Assembly: GCA_002441005.1 (NCBI GenBank)
Contig: DJWO01000010.1
Span: 299,593-363,592 of the forward strand
DNA: 64,000 nt
Reading direction: 5' to 3'
From: Candidatus Aminicenantes bacterium UBA6228
Lineage (GTDB): Bacteria > Acidobacteriota > Aminicenantia > Aminicenantales > Saccharicenantaceae
A program made the position numbers and the translations under genes. The notes under the pieces were generated by a model. That model ran no database searches. It saw only the letters and a list, made by a program, of their open reading frames with translations, and was not told the origin of the DNA. This document shows, one piece after another, positions 8,789-18,083 of this stretch (within the stretch, counting starts at the first letter, position 1; each line of letters begins with the position of its first letter).

Positions 8789-10654
8789 ATGAAAAAGCGT
8801 TTCCTGCCAGTTGTCAGGCTCGCGCTCGTCCTGGTGCTAACCACTTCTTCTTTCCTTCTGGCTCAAATGCCACCTCAGCAGATGAAACCGGAGGAAGTGA
8901 AGAGAGCTCTCTCCCTGGTGAGTGAGCAACAGCCAGTTCCGGACAAGTACCAGGTTGGGTTTGATTCTATTAAGCCGGTTGATGTTCTCAGCATGTTGGG
9001 CTATATCTCTTCTGATTGGATGGAAGGCAGAGATACCGGCAGCCGCGGGTTCGATGCAGCCGCCGATTATGTCGTTTCGCTCTTTAAGATGTGGGGAATT
9101 AAGCCAGGTGGTGGTCCGGCCAGAATGAATGTCGGCAGACTTCGGGCTATGGCTGCCCGCGGAGATTTCTCCAATCAGCCACTGGAAAGAAGTTATTTTC
9201 AGGAGTTTTCTCTCAAAGAAATATCTGATACTAAGACCTCTCTGACCATAGAAGTGGCCAGAGGTAGCAGCCTGAAGAGCCGCACTTTTCAGAGCGGGCT
9301 CGATTTTATGAGCATGTCTTCTTCGGAGGGAAGAATAGAAGGGCCGGTAGTCTTTGTTGGCTATGGAATTAAAGAGCCTTCTATCGGCTGGGATGAACTT
9401 AAGGGTTTAAACCTCAAAGACAAGGTGGTGGTGGTCATCAGCGAAGCCCCTGGCAAAAATGATCCTAAATCACCTTTTAACCAGAAGAAGGAGCTTAAGG
9501 ATAAATATTTCCCTCAGGCTCAGGCCTTTCAGATGATGGCCATGATGAGGGGCCGGGGCGGCCAGCGGTTCAATAAGCTGGATGAAATTTACAAACAGGC
9601 ACCGGCCGCTGTCCTTATTGTTCAGAATGCCGCTAAAGACTCTGATATTTATAATTCGCTGAGCACTGATCAGAATGCCCTGCCGCCAGATGACCGGCCA
9701 ATTATTAATATGCCCAGAAAGAGGCTGGTTATTCCTGGAGCCAGAGATATGATGGCCGGGATGATGGGCGGAGGTAGCGCCACCACGGTTAATATCACCA
9801 GAGAAATGGCCAATCTCCTGCTGGAAAACAGTGGAAAGACTCTGGATGAACTTAAAAAGTCTATCGAGGCTACCTATAAACCGGCTTCCCGCGACATTCC
9901 TGGAGCCAGAGCTATAATTGATTCTACGGCCAGTTCAAAACTGATCAGAGCTAAGAATGTTATCGGCTATATTGAAGGTTCTGATCCGAAACTCAAAGAT
10001 GAATATTTCGTGGTTGGAGCCCATTTTGACCACGTTGGCCGGTGGGAAAACTATGTTTATAATGGTTCTGATGACAATGGCTCGGGTTCTATTGGCGTAG
10101 TAGCTATTGCCCGGGCGATGGCCCTCAATCCAGTCAAACCAAAACGTTCAATCGTCTTCTGCCTCTGGACAGGTGAGGAAAAGGGCTTGCTGGGCAGCCG
10201 CTATTATGTGCAGAATCCGACCTTCCCGATGGACAAGACCGTTGGCTATCTCAATTACGACATGATCAGCCGGGCCTTTGACGACCAGACTATGGAACGT
10301 TACAAGAGAATGCTGGGTGTAACCGGGATGGAAGACCTGATCAAGAAGATTCGTCCAGCCTATTTCGCCACAGTCAATGCCACCAAAGATTCAGGCCTCT
10401 ATGAGCTGCAGCAGGAAATGAATAAATATGTCGGGCTGGATCTCTATATTAATGAACCCGAACTTGGAGCCGGAGGCGGTGGTTCTGATCATTCGTCCTT
10501 CGCTTCAGTCAAGAAGCCTTATGTCTATTATATGGCGGCTATGACCCCTGATTACCATCAGCCGAGCGACAGCGTGGAGAAAGCTTCGGGCGAGCTATTT
10601 GCCAGAGTTATCAAGCTCGGTTACCTGACCGTTTTTGCCTTCGCTGACAAATAA
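8789..10654 (+). CDS. Secreted M28-family metallopeptidase with PA domain
   Basis: This 621-residue exported zinc exopeptidase is probably an aminopeptidase. A signal peptide (LALVLVLTTSSFLLAQ) is followed by a helical region, a protease-associated domain at about 170-370 and the M28 catalytic domain at about 390-615. Metal-site motifs are in order: GAHFDHVG (near 409), GSDDNGSGS (424), WTGEEKG with the catalytic Glu (near 460), NYDMI (488) and GGGSDHSSF (563). GGAGG lies 7 nt before the ATG. It is a single-gene unit followed by a factor-independent terminator. The repeat element downstream begins 6 bp after its stop. Substrate preference cannot be read from the sequence. Confidence 0.9.
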   Translation: MKKRFLPVVRLALVLVLTTSSFLLAQMPPQQMKPEEVKRALSLVSEQQPVPDKYQVGFDSIKPVDVLSMLGYISSDWMEGRDTGSRGFDAAADYVVSLFKMWGIKPGGGPARMNVGRLRAMAARGDFSNQPLERSYFQEFSLKEISDTKTSLTIEVARGSSLKSRTFQSGLDFMSMSSSEGRIEGPVVFVGYGIKEPSIGWDELKGLNLKDKVVVVISEAPGKNDPKSPFNQKKELKDKYFPQAQAFQMMAMMRGRGGQRFNKLDEIYKQAPAAVLIVQNAAKDSDIYNSLSTDQNALPPDDRPIINMPRKRLVIPGARDMMAGMMGGGSATTVNITREMANLLLENSGKTLDELKKSIEATYKPASRDIPGARAIIDSTASSKLIRAKNVIGYIEGSDPKLKDEYFVVGAHFDHVGRWENYVYNGSDDNGSGSIGVVAIARAMALNPVKPKRSIVFCLWTGEEKGLLGSRYYVQNPTFPMDKTVGYLNYDMISRAFDDQTMERYKRMLGVTGMEDLIKKIRPAYFATVNATKDSGLYELQQEMNKYVGLDLYINEPELGAGGGGSDHSSFASVKKPYVYYMAAMTPDYHQPSDSVEKASGELFARVIKLGYLTVFAFADK

Positions 10655-10659
10655 AAACA

Positions 10660-10988
10660 GGGGACACAATCTATATTTCCTAATTATTCAGGAACAGTAA
10701 AGGAGGGCACCTTGAGGGTGCCCTCTTTTTTTCTTTGTTTTTCCCAGGCAAGAAAATTGGAAAACTGGGACACAATCTATATTTCCTATTTTTGGATAAA
10801 ACTTCAGCCTGCCTGACTTTCAATTAATTGCTTTTTCTAATTCTTTATAGCCAAATGCAGATAAGAAAACACGGTTGTCACTTCATTTTATTCTGAACAT
10901 TCAGAGTGGACAATTGAATTGCATTTACTAACCTTTATGTCTTACCGCTCGCCCTTTTAAATAATTAGGAAATATAGATTGTGTCCCC
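10660..10988. repeat. Family A REPIN-like element with three repeat copies
   Basis: Two copies of GGGGACACAATCTATATTT (10660 and about 10766) face one inverted copy, AAATATAGATTGTGTCCCC (10970-10988). The element fills the 343-bp gap between the M28 gene and RAYT1. It has no open reading frame and contains the terminator at 10703-10732. Its right end abuts the 3' end of RAYT1. Confidence 0.8.
10703..10732 (+). terminator. Rho-independent terminator after the M28 peptidase
   Basis: A 9-bp stem, GAGGGCACC/GGTGCCCTC, with a 5-nt loop is followed by seven T residues. It ends transcription from the peptidase gene. It lies inside the family A element rather than before it. Confidence 0.85.
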
Positions 10989-10997
10989 TGTTTATTC

Positions 10998-11657
10998 CTA
11001 TTTAATTTTTGGCCGGCCCGGTGGGTTTCTCTTTATCTTGATGCCTAAGGCCTTCTCCAACTTCGCTATGAATTCATCATTTCCCATAGGTTTTCCACTT
11101 CGGGCATAGTCTCGAAAAAACGTCAATTCTTCTTCGCTTTCTTGACCACGCAAAAAGCCAGCCCAATCCTTGACATCCTTGGCCAAAGGAAACGGCGATA
11201 GTATTCCTCCATCCAGTCCGAAAACATGAGCCCGAGCACTTGACCAGGGATAATCTTCTGCTCTGGTTACAAGACCCGCCCTGACCGGATTACGCTCTAT
11301 ATACCTGGCACAATTATAAAGATAGATCTCATCCATGGGGTAAGAAAGAAAACGGCCCTGCCATAGATATCCCTTCCAATTATTCTTGGCATTAATCATC
11401 CAGGTATATTTTTTATGCGTTTCGCCAATGGCCCGCCTGAGATTGCTCCCATTTTCTGGCACGGTGACCAGATGAACATGATTATCCATTAAGCAATAGC
11501 ACCAGATTCTCACTTTCTCCCGGTGGCAATAAAAACCCAGAATCTTAAGATACAACCGCTTATCATCATCGCCAAAAAACACCCGCTGGCTCCTGTTACC
11601 GCGTTGAATGATGTGATGAGGAATATCGGGGACAATAATTCTGGCTATTCTTGGCAT
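10998..11657 (-). CDS. RAYT1: REP-associated tyrosine transposase (Y1_Tnp)
   Basis: The product is a 219-residue single-strand DNA transposase of the IS200-like HUH superfamily, in the REP-associated branch. Visible features are the family N-terminus MPRIARIIVPDIPHHIIQRG, the HUH metal site in MDNHVHL, LWQGRFLSYPMDE, and the catalytic-tyrosine segment RYIERNPVRAGLV. The start at 11657 matches the two sister genes; the extra ten codons to 11687 have no ribosome site. It is flanked on both sides by family A repeats in direct orientation, reading GGGGACACAATC first on the gene strand. That pattern marks family A as its probable substrate. Confidence 0.92.
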   Translation of the reverse strand: MPRIARIIVPDIPHHIIQRGNRSQRVFFGDDDKRLYLKILGFYCHREKVRIWCYCLMDNHVHLVTVPENGSNLRRAIGETHKKYTWMINAKNNWKGYLWQGRFLSYPMDEIYLYNCARYIERNPVRAGLVTRAEDYPWSSARAHVFGLDGGILSPFPLAKDVKDWAGFLRGQESEEELTFFRDYARSGKPMGNDEFIAKLEKALGIKIKRNPPGRPKIK

Positions 11658-11743
11658 GGCATATATAAAGACGATGAGAATTGCCATAATTTATCATCCA
11701 GAATCAAATAATTAAGAAAAAAATCTAAAACAAAGGGGCAAAT

Positions 11744-11790
11744 AATTAGGAAATATAGATTGTGTCCCCTGTTTTTAGTGTCCCCTGTTT
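11744..11790. repeat. Family A repeat with duplicated tail
   Basis: One family A copy (AAATATAGATTGTGTCCCC, ending 11769) is followed by a tandem second copy of its tail, TGTCCCCTGTTTTTA. It lies between the RAYT1 5' region and the stop codon of the DUF5916 gene, which it touches. Confidence 0.8.
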
Positions 11791-14700
11791 TTAGAGGTCA
11801 AAGCGGTAGGAGAACTTCAGCAGGAAAATGTTGTCGCCGGGGGCGGTTAGGACATCACCCAGATCTCGCCACAGCGACAGGTCGCCCGGGTGGCTGTAGT
11901 CGGCCCGGTTCTGGGTCCAGACCACATAGAGCAACGACCCTGGCCGGTATTCCCACCTCAGCACCGCCGTTCCGCGCCACGATTTATAATTAAAATCCGG
12001 ATTGCCGATTATAAAAGATGTGGCCGCTCCCGCCGCTCCATCCGGGTCAATAAGATAACCTCCCTCAATTGGCTCGAGTGTCGAGCCCCCTTCCTCTCCA
12101 AAAACTAAATAATCATAAGCCCGGGCCCGGTTAAGCTGTTTGAAGCGGTCATATTTGCCAACGGCGATAAATGGCTGAAGATAAAGCTGCAGGCTGAGCT
12201 TTGGGGTGAAGATCCAGTTGACCCTGATTTCGCTGGCCACCACTTTCTGATCAATTCGTCCAAAAATATACCTTACTCCATAAGTTTCGGTCATCAGAGG
12301 ATCGGGTACCTTCCTGACCCACTGCGTTTCGTTAGTTTCAAAACTGATGGTCGGCCCGAAGGACAGGCTCAGACTGGTCATCGGCTTCCAGCGCAGCGAG
12401 AAATTAGCCGACCAGGAATTAGAATCGGCCTTGAACCACTGATAAGAAAAATTGCCCTGCAAAACAACCGGTTGTCTCGAATCGCTGGTCAGAAAAAGCT
12501 GCTGCAGAAAGCCATAAGGGACCTGGGCCAGTGGGCCGCCTCTGGTCAGCTGAGAGGTCAGAGTTTCAGGAAAGTACAGAAAGCTATACTCAAATTGCCA
12601 CCAATTGGTCAGGACTCCATTAAAATCAGCAAACAAACAGCCAAACAACTTATTGCCGCCAAAGTCATACTGCTGGGTCATACCGGCAAAAACCATTGAC
12701 TGGCGGAAGACTTTTCCCGGCTTGAGCCATTGGTAGCCATAAAAGGCATTTAAATCAATTAAATCAGAGCCCATACTCTGAAAACCGGCGTCGTTGGGAT
12801 CAAAGCCTGGCGACAGAGCCCCGGCCGAAAGCAGAAAAAGCGAATTTCCCTGCTGCTTGCCCAGCTTGAACTGACCAGCCCAGCCGTTGAGAGTCGTAGC
12901 TTCAGGATTAAGGTTGACATGAGTGGCATCAGGCCGCTGGTAATAATGCATCGGATTTTGCTGCAGCCGGTAAATATCTTCCTGGCTGCCTTCGATAAAA
13001 CTTCCGCCCAGCCAGCCGCCTACCACCCAGCTGCGCTTTTTGTCGAGGAACGACCAGCCATCGGCCGCTAAGGTAAAAGCATTTTTATTCAGGATAGCTG
13101 ACAGGCTTTCGCTATTTATGTCTCTCATCACACCGGTAGCCATCAGGCCCAGTCCCTGCTGCCCGCCGTTTATATCCTTCTGGGCGCGGAGAATGCCATA
13201 ATAAGTCAGCGGCTCGACTTCATCCTGATAGCGGCTGCCAGCATTGTCAACAGTTGCATATTCACGGGCAGTCACGGCATTGATAAAACCAACATTCCAG
13301 CCTGAACCAACCCGGCCGGTCAACTTGAAGGCCCCGAGAATGTTTGTCCGGTCAGGAAAGTCAACATAGCCTTCGTGAAGAGGATAGCCCTGTGGCTCCC
13401 GGCCGATCCGGCGGCTGTAGAAAAGGCGCGGATTCGGCCAGTTGACATTGACATTGAGATACATTCCGCCTCGCCCGAAGTTATTAAAAATTGAGGCACC
13501 CTCAATAAAAAAGGGCCTCTTCTCCTCGTAGTAAGTCTCATAGGCGCTGAGGTTAATGACCGCCGGATCAACTTCCACCTGGCCAAAATCCGGATTAAAG
13601 CTGACGTCCAGATTGAGATTGCTTTTCAGCCCGACTTTAAGATCAAAACCGGCATTGCCTGAATATTTATGACCTGTTTGGAATGGATTACCGGTTTCGG
13701 CTGGCTGGAATTGAGCCTGGCCGACTGTGTAAGGATAAAGCTCGATACGGCGCCCGGGACTGATTTTTTCGATCCCCTCCAGGCGGGCAAAACGCGAGAC
13801 ATAAGCGCTATCTTCTTTTGGCACCCAGGCATAATAGAGGCGCTCGTTTTTACGTTTGATGGTCCGCTGAAAATTCACTCCCCAGACATAGCTATCTTTT
13901 TTGGGGAAACGGAGTTGATTAAAGGGGATGCGCATCTCGACTGTCCAGCCGTCGGCTACCCTGGCAGCTTTGGCTTCCCAGATACCATCCCAGCTATCAT
14001 CTTCGTTGACATCGTTGGACAGAACCTCATCTACGATCGAGCCGGAGGGATTGATGCCAAACAGATAACCGCTGCGCCGGTCAAAATAGGGATCAACTGC
14101 CAGGAAAAACCAGTCGGAATCGACAAAAGAATCGCGCCGGCCAAGAAGACCTTTTATACCTTTCGGGTCTGAGTCGTGGCAGTAAGCGGCCACATAAAGG
14201 CTGGAATCATCGTAGGCGACCCAGACTTCCGTTAACTCAGTGGCCGGGGCACCATCCAGCGGGTCTCTTTGCAGAAAATCAGATACAGGCTGATTTTTCT
14301 TCCAGATTTCTTCTTCGAGGAGGCCGTCTAATTTGACCGAAGTATTGACCAGGCGGACGGCCCTGGCTACTTTTTCCTCCTGAGCTTTTTTCAGGGCTTC
14401 TTTGTCAATGTCAGGCGGGCGAGTGGCTTTGTTATCGGCAGCAGGAAGAGGAGATGCCGATAGCATTAATAAATTAAAGTTAAAAAATATAAAGAATGAT
14501 AGCAGACCAAATAACAAAAAAGATGAGATTTTTTTCTGGCCGGGGGTGAGGAACGGGCGAGGAGGAAACTCGGGCCGGGCGGCTTTGGTGCTGGAGCTGA
14601 GGCTTGGAGTGCCTGGCGTGCTTGGGGTTAAATAAGGATTCAAGTCCGGCTGCGATCCGAGGGCGGGCGAAATTTTATTGGCTCCTGGCCAGGACCGGGC

Positions 14701-14832
14701 TTTGTCCCTGGCCCTGTCCCTGGCTCTGGCTTTAGTCTCCATCAGAGCAATCAGCCGCCGGGCTGGATGGTGAGACGGAGTTTCCCCATTATTAAGGTCT
14801 TCTCGATGCTCACTGTTTACAATCTTCTTCAT
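11791..14832 (-). CDS. Carbohydrate-binding domain/DUF5916 outer-membrane protein 1
   Basis: This 1013-residue protein has an N-terminal carbohydrate-binding family 9-like domain (about 155-330; for example AVRLVNTSVKLDGLLEEEIW and RSGYLFGINPSG) followed by a DUF5916 region (about 350-1013). Many alternating aromatic strands and a terminal FLLKFSYRF fit an outer-membrane beta barrel. The family is thought to bind or import glycans, with function unproven. Oddly, about 95 charged and Pro/Ser-rich residues precede the only signal-like helix (SSFLLFGLLSFFIFFNFNLL), so the true start may be internal or the extension may be real. GGGAG precedes the ATG by 9 nt. It is a paralogue of the gene at 18084. 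Confidence 0.8.
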   Translation of the reverse strand: MKKIVNSEHREDLNNGETPSHHPARRLIALMETKARARDRARDKARSWPGANKISPALGSQPDLNPYLTPSTPGTPSLSSSTKAARPEFPPRPFLTPGQKKISSFLLFGLLSFFIFFNFNLLMLSASPLPAADNKATRPPDIDKEALKKAQEEKVARAVRLVNTSVKLDGLLEEEIWKKNQPVSDFLQRDPLDGAPATELTEVWVAYDDSSLYVAAYCHDSDPKGIKGLLGRRDSFVDSDWFFLAVDPYFDRRSGYLFGINPSGSIVDEVLSNDVNEDDSWDGIWEAKAARVADGWTVEMRIPFNQLRFPKKDSYVWGVNFQRTIKRKNERLYYAWVPKEDSAYVSRFARLEGIEKISPGRRIELYPYTVGQAQFQPAETGNPFQTGHKYSGNAGFDLKVGLKSNLNLDVSFNPDFGQVEVDPAVINLSAYETYYEEKRPFFIEGASIFNNFGRGGMYLNVNVNWPNPRLFYSRRIGREPQGYPLHEGYVDFPDRTNILGAFKLTGRVGSGWNVGFINAVTAREYATVDNAGSRYQDEVEPLTYYGILRAQKDINGGQQGLGLMATGVMRDINSESLSAILNKNAFTLAADGWSFLDKKRSWVVGGWLGGSFIEGSQEDIYRLQQNPMHYYQRPDATHVNLNPEATTLNGWAGQFKLGKQQGNSLFLLSAGALSPGFDPNDAGFQSMGSDLIDLNAFYGYQWLKPGKVFRQSMVFAGMTQQYDFGGNKLFGCLFADFNGVLTNWWQFEYSFLYFPETLTSQLTRGGPLAQVPYGFLQQLFLTSDSRQPVVLQGNFSYQWFKADSNSWSANFSLRWKPMTSLSLSFGPTISFETNETQWVRKVPDPLMTETYGVRYIFGRIDQKVVASEIRVNWIFTPKLSLQLYLQPFIAVGKYDRFKQLNRARAYDYLVFGEEGGSTLEPIEGGYLIDPDGAAGAATSFIIGNPDFNYKSWRGTAVLRWEYRPGSLLYVVWTQNRADYSHPGDLSLWRDLGDVLTAPGDNIFLLKFSYRFDL

Positions 14833-14972
14833 ACGCTGCTTCTCCCGATGATTGATTTAAGGTAGATAAGCGAAAGGTAGATTGGCGATTAATATTACCA
14901 CTTATCCATCCACTTTACCTGTCTCCCTAATAAACGAAAAATTGAAGGAAAAGGTTCATGGGAACTGTTAAA

Positions 14973-15216
14973 ATGGGGTCGGGCCAGCGGATCTTGTTTT
15001 ATATCAACAAGATAAAGCCCTGGCCCAGTAGTCAAAACAACTCGGGTTTCCTGCCTATCGGGAGTGAGACATCTAACCCTTGTTTTGGCTCCATTTTATT
15101 TGTCGGTTAGAAAAGCCACAACCAGCCATCGCCAGTTCTTATTAATTTGAGTGGCTTTTGTCTCCTGGCACAGCTAATAGTACGTCCGAAAAAATAGGAA
15201 ATATAGATTGTGTCCC
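14973..15216. repeat. Intergenic gap with a family D left end and family A right end
   Basis: The 402-bp gap 14833-15234 carries a family D copy at 14973-14992 and a family A copy at 15195-15216 in the inward-closing orientation, so the element reads GGGGTC...GTCCC but with ends from different families. The stretch 15029-15110 between them is loosely similar to 16174-16260, suggesting a decayed common repeat. No gene was seen. Confidence 0.55.
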
Positions 15217-15234
15217 GGTTTTTCTCTGGATTTT

Positions 15235-15834
15235 CTACTGCAGGACGACCTCGACCTCATTGCTTAGATTGGGGTCGTTTTTCGCTGTGACTCTGATGAT
15301 GAGCTTATCACCCTTTTTGAAGCCAGAATTCTTAAAATAGCATCTGGTTCTGAAACCAATATTGCCGGTCATAGAGCCCTCGTCCACCGGGATGGAGGAT
15401 TTCATGCTTTGTGGGGGGAAGAAATCCTGGTCTTGAGGGAATTTATAAAAGCGAACCCAGGTTGAAGCCAGTCCTTCCTTGCCTGAAATCTGATAAAAGT
15501 TGGTGTCGCGGATCTGACCATGGTAATTCTGGCGAAGCTCCTTGACCGATGGCATTTTGTATTCCTGACCATTATAAATCAAGGCTATTCCATTGCGGTC
15601 AACGACGATATTCTGACCTTCCTGGCCAGAGGCCAGATAGACGATGAACATTACATATGGACTGTTAATTTCCTTAATAGCCAGACTGGCATCAACGACA
15701 ATTTTGATGGGTTCACCAGAATTGGCAAAGACGCCTTGTCCATAGCTTTCGGTCAGGATCTGAGCAAAAACAGCAGGCGAGCTAAGAACCAGGCTAAAAG
15801 CCAAAATCGAAAGAGCGATTTTTACGCTTTTCAT
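15235..15834 (-). CDS. Secreted protein of unknown function
   Basis: I do not recognise a family for this 199-residue protein. It begins with a clear signal peptide (MKSVKIALSILAFSLVLSSP, cleavage after AVFA). The mature part is about 175 residues, predicted mostly beta, with one pair of nearby aromatic segments (FYKFPQDQDFFPPQ) and one cysteine (FRTRCYFK). No membrane anchor or lipobox is seen. GGAG lies 7 nt before the ATG. It stands alone, with family A repeats on both sides facing inward (15195 and 15878), so it resembles a bracketed single-gene cassette. A periplasmic or secreted role is all that can be inferred. Confidence 0.7.
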   Translation of the reverse strand: MKSVKIALSILAFSLVLSSPAVFAQILTESYGQGVFANSGEPIKIVVDASLAIKEINSPYVMFIVYLASGQEGQNIVVDRNGIALIYNGQEYKMPSVKELRQNYHGQIRDTNFYQISGKEGLASTWVRFYKFPQDQDFFPPQSMKSSIPVDEGSMTGNIGFRTRCYFKNSGFKKGDKLIIRVTAKNDPNLSNEVEVVLQ

Positions 15835-15877
15835 TTTTTCTCCATTTTTTACATTATACTCTTAATCTCAAGAAACT

Positions 15878-16392
15878 GGGGACACAATCTATATTTCCTA
15901 ATTATTTAAGGGGAAAGGACATTTTGGTGGTGTTTTTTCCTAGTTCCTTTTTCTGCCCTCTCTCTATCTCTATAACCTTTCATTACTGAGAACAGATATC
16001 AGAGGTTGCTTCGTGCCCGTTTTGACCAGCTGAAAGGCATGAAGGCCTTCAGATCAGAAGATAAAGCAAAAGCAAGCCAGGACCAAGCCATGGTCAGATC
16101 AGTGAATCGTTAAAGGCAATTGGTGTAGCCATTCGATGAATCTGGTCTGGACTGGTGAAGGGGACCCTGGACAGACAGTCGAAACAACCCGGATTCCCCG
16201 CCATTCGGAAATAAAGACACTCGGTCAGTATTGTTTGTCCGGTTTTCCTCCTACCATTTATAATTGACACCTGTTAAATGGAATAAATCAACAAAATAAG
16301 TCACATAGAGTCAAACACCCCTAAGGATATCGCTAAAAATAATTAGGAAATATAGATTGTGTCCCCAGTTTTTTTATGTAGATTGTGTCCCC
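15878..16392. repeat. Family A REPIN-like element (about 515 bp)
   Basis: A left family A copy begins at 15878. A right copy ends at 16366, with a second partial tail to 16392. The interior shows no convincing reading frame. It occupies the whole 570-bp gap between the secreted protein and the glycosidase gene. Confidence 0.7.
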
Positions 16393-16404
16393 AGTTTTTC
16401 CCTG

Positions 16405-17820
16405 TCAGTTTTTGAGCCTGTCCAGAAAGGAGGCAGTCAGACTTCCGCCCGAAAAGAAGATAACACCGTCAGCCCCGGCCGCCCGGGCCAGCCTGATTTC
16501 TTCCATCATGAGGTCAGGCGTGCTCTGATTATGCGAAGTCCCGATACCTATTCCCGGACAGACCATGATCTTCCTTAATATTTTTGCCTGGCCTTTCGTC
16601 TTATTAACCTTTACCACTGGCGCTCCTGGCCCGGCTTCAGCAACAGCCTTAACCCCGGGTTCAGCCCCGGCGGCCACCGCTTGCCTGGTCAGACGGTCGA
16701 AGAGGACTGTGTCATTGGTGTAAAGCATGGGACAGAGCATATCAATTAGCCCCAGCTCCGCCCACCTGGCCCAGTCCTGGCCGATCAACACCCGGGCGTT
16801 ATCCGCATCCGGAAAGACAGCTGCGCTTATTTTTATCTGGCGCCCCGTCGCAGCCAGTTCAGCCTTCAATTCTTTGACAAATCTGGTAACTTGCTGTCGG
16901 TTCCACTCGAGCCAGACATTCCAGTATGGATTCCCAGAATCACGCGCCTTCAGGCTGTTAAAATCAATCCCGGTTTCTTCTTTAAAGAGCTTCTGAGTCT
17001 TCGCGTCATGGCTGAAATAAGGCTCGCTCGGCTCGCAGGGAAAACGGATATAATCGAGGTGAACCCAGTCCACGCCATATTTTTTAACCAGTTCGGTCAT
17101 CAAGCTGATTTCATAAGCCCGGACTTCAGAGAGAGCCGGATTGACCGTCCGCACCATCTCCCGGCCCGGTCCAACAATCAGCCACTCAGGATGTTCCCTC
17201 ACCTGCCCAGCCAGCGCTCCTTCTGGGAAGACACAAAACCAGGGATGAACTGTCATGTTTCGCTGGCGGGCTTCGCTTAGAAAAGTCCCGAAAAAATCCC
17301 AGTCATAGGCCGGATCTTTGACGCCGAGGTCACTCTGATAATAGACGTAGCCGCTGGTGTCCTTGACCAGCATAATGAGCGTATTAATGCCGGCCTTAAC
17401 ATAGTCATCGAGCATGGTTCTCATCTTAGAGACGGCCTGATCCTGCTTTGGACCAAACATACCCGGATGCATCCAGACCCCGCTGATCCAGGTCCCTTGA
17501 AGCTGGGCTGGCGTTTTTGTTTTAGATTTAGATTGCGCCTGAGCTAAAAGTAGAGACGGCGCTGGCGGCTGGGTTGAAGCCTGAACGGCAGCTGATAGTC
17601 CTTCTTTAGTCTCCTCAGTCTGAAAAGAAACAACCATTCTCTCACGGCTCACAGCGGCCGCCACCCCGGCCGAGGGTGAGAGAAGCAAAGTCACCGCCGT
17701 CAATAAAGCCATGGTCAGCACCAGGCTACCCACCGAAAGGGCAGGCCGCCACCTGAATAGCCCTGGCCCCATCCCGTTAAAATGTGATGATCTGAATCTC
17801 AAACCGGTTTTTATTTTCAT
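16405..17820 (-). CDS. Family 10-like glycosyl hydrolase (GHL10/DUF187 type), exported
   Basis: This 471-residue protein has an N-terminal signal or anchor segment (LVLTMALLTAVTLLLSPSAG, about 33-52), an Ala/Ser/Gln-rich linker, and a GHL10-type TIM barrel from about residue 108. Recognisable blocks are QGTWISGVWMHP, GINTLIMLVKDTSG, VHPWFCVFPEG, VDWVHLDYIRFP and MLCPMLY. Relatives include E. coli DigH, which cleaves denuded peptidoglycan glycans, so a cell-wall or polysaccharide glycosidase is likely; the substrate is not determined. A short Ala/Gly-rich insertion (AVAEAGPGAPVVKVNKTKG) interrupts the C-terminal part. It stands alone between A and B repeats. Confidence 0.82.
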   Translation of the reverse strand: MKIKTGLRFRSSHFNGMGPGLFRWRPALSVGSLVLTMALLTAVTLLLSPSAGVAAAVSRERMVVSFQTEETKEGLSAAVQASTQPPAPSLLLAQAQSKSKTKTPAQLQGTWISGVWMHPGMFGPKQDQAVSKMRTMLDDYVKAGINTLIMLVKDTSGYVYYQSDLGVKDPAYDWDFFGTFLSEARQRNMTVHPWFCVFPEGALAGQVREHPEWLIVGPGREMVRTVNPALSEVRAYEISLMTELVKKYGVDWVHLDYIRFPCEPSEPYFSHDAKTQKLFKEETGIDFNSLKARDSGNPYWNVWLEWNRQQVTRFVKELKAELAATGRQIKISAAVFPDADNARVLIGQDWARWAELGLIDMLCPMLYTNDTVLFDRLTRQAVAAGAEPGVKAVAEAGPGAPVVKVNKTKGQAKILRKIMVCPGIGIGTSHNQSTPDLMMEEIRLARAAGADGVIFFSGGSLTASFLDRLKN

Positions 17821-17853
17821 GCCGTCACCTCTCTAACCGATTTTACCACAGAC

Positions 17854-17902
17854 GGGGACGTGATACCCTGTCCCGGGGGGAGGGACAGGGTATCACGTCC
17901 CC
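17854..17902. repeat. Family B inverted pair (49 bp)
   Basis: GGGACGTGATACCCTGTCCC at 17855 is followed after a 7-bp G-rich spacer by its perfect inverted copy ending at 17902. The pair could form a 20-bp-stem hairpin. It lies between the divergent glycosidase and DUF5916 genes; the remaining 180 bp to 18083 hold no obvious signal. Confidence 0.9.
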
Positions 17903-18083
17903 ATCGTTCTACCAGATAATTCTGGCAACCTTGTTCCCGTCTTATTCGTCAATATAAATGATCTTTGAGCTTGGACTGATTGTTTTTTTGGTAAGAAAAT
18001 CAGATCCGGCATTAGACCGGTGCCGGTATTAAGCGGACGATAGCCGCCGCTAAAATCTTCAGGATGAGAGGTGAAGAACGCTG

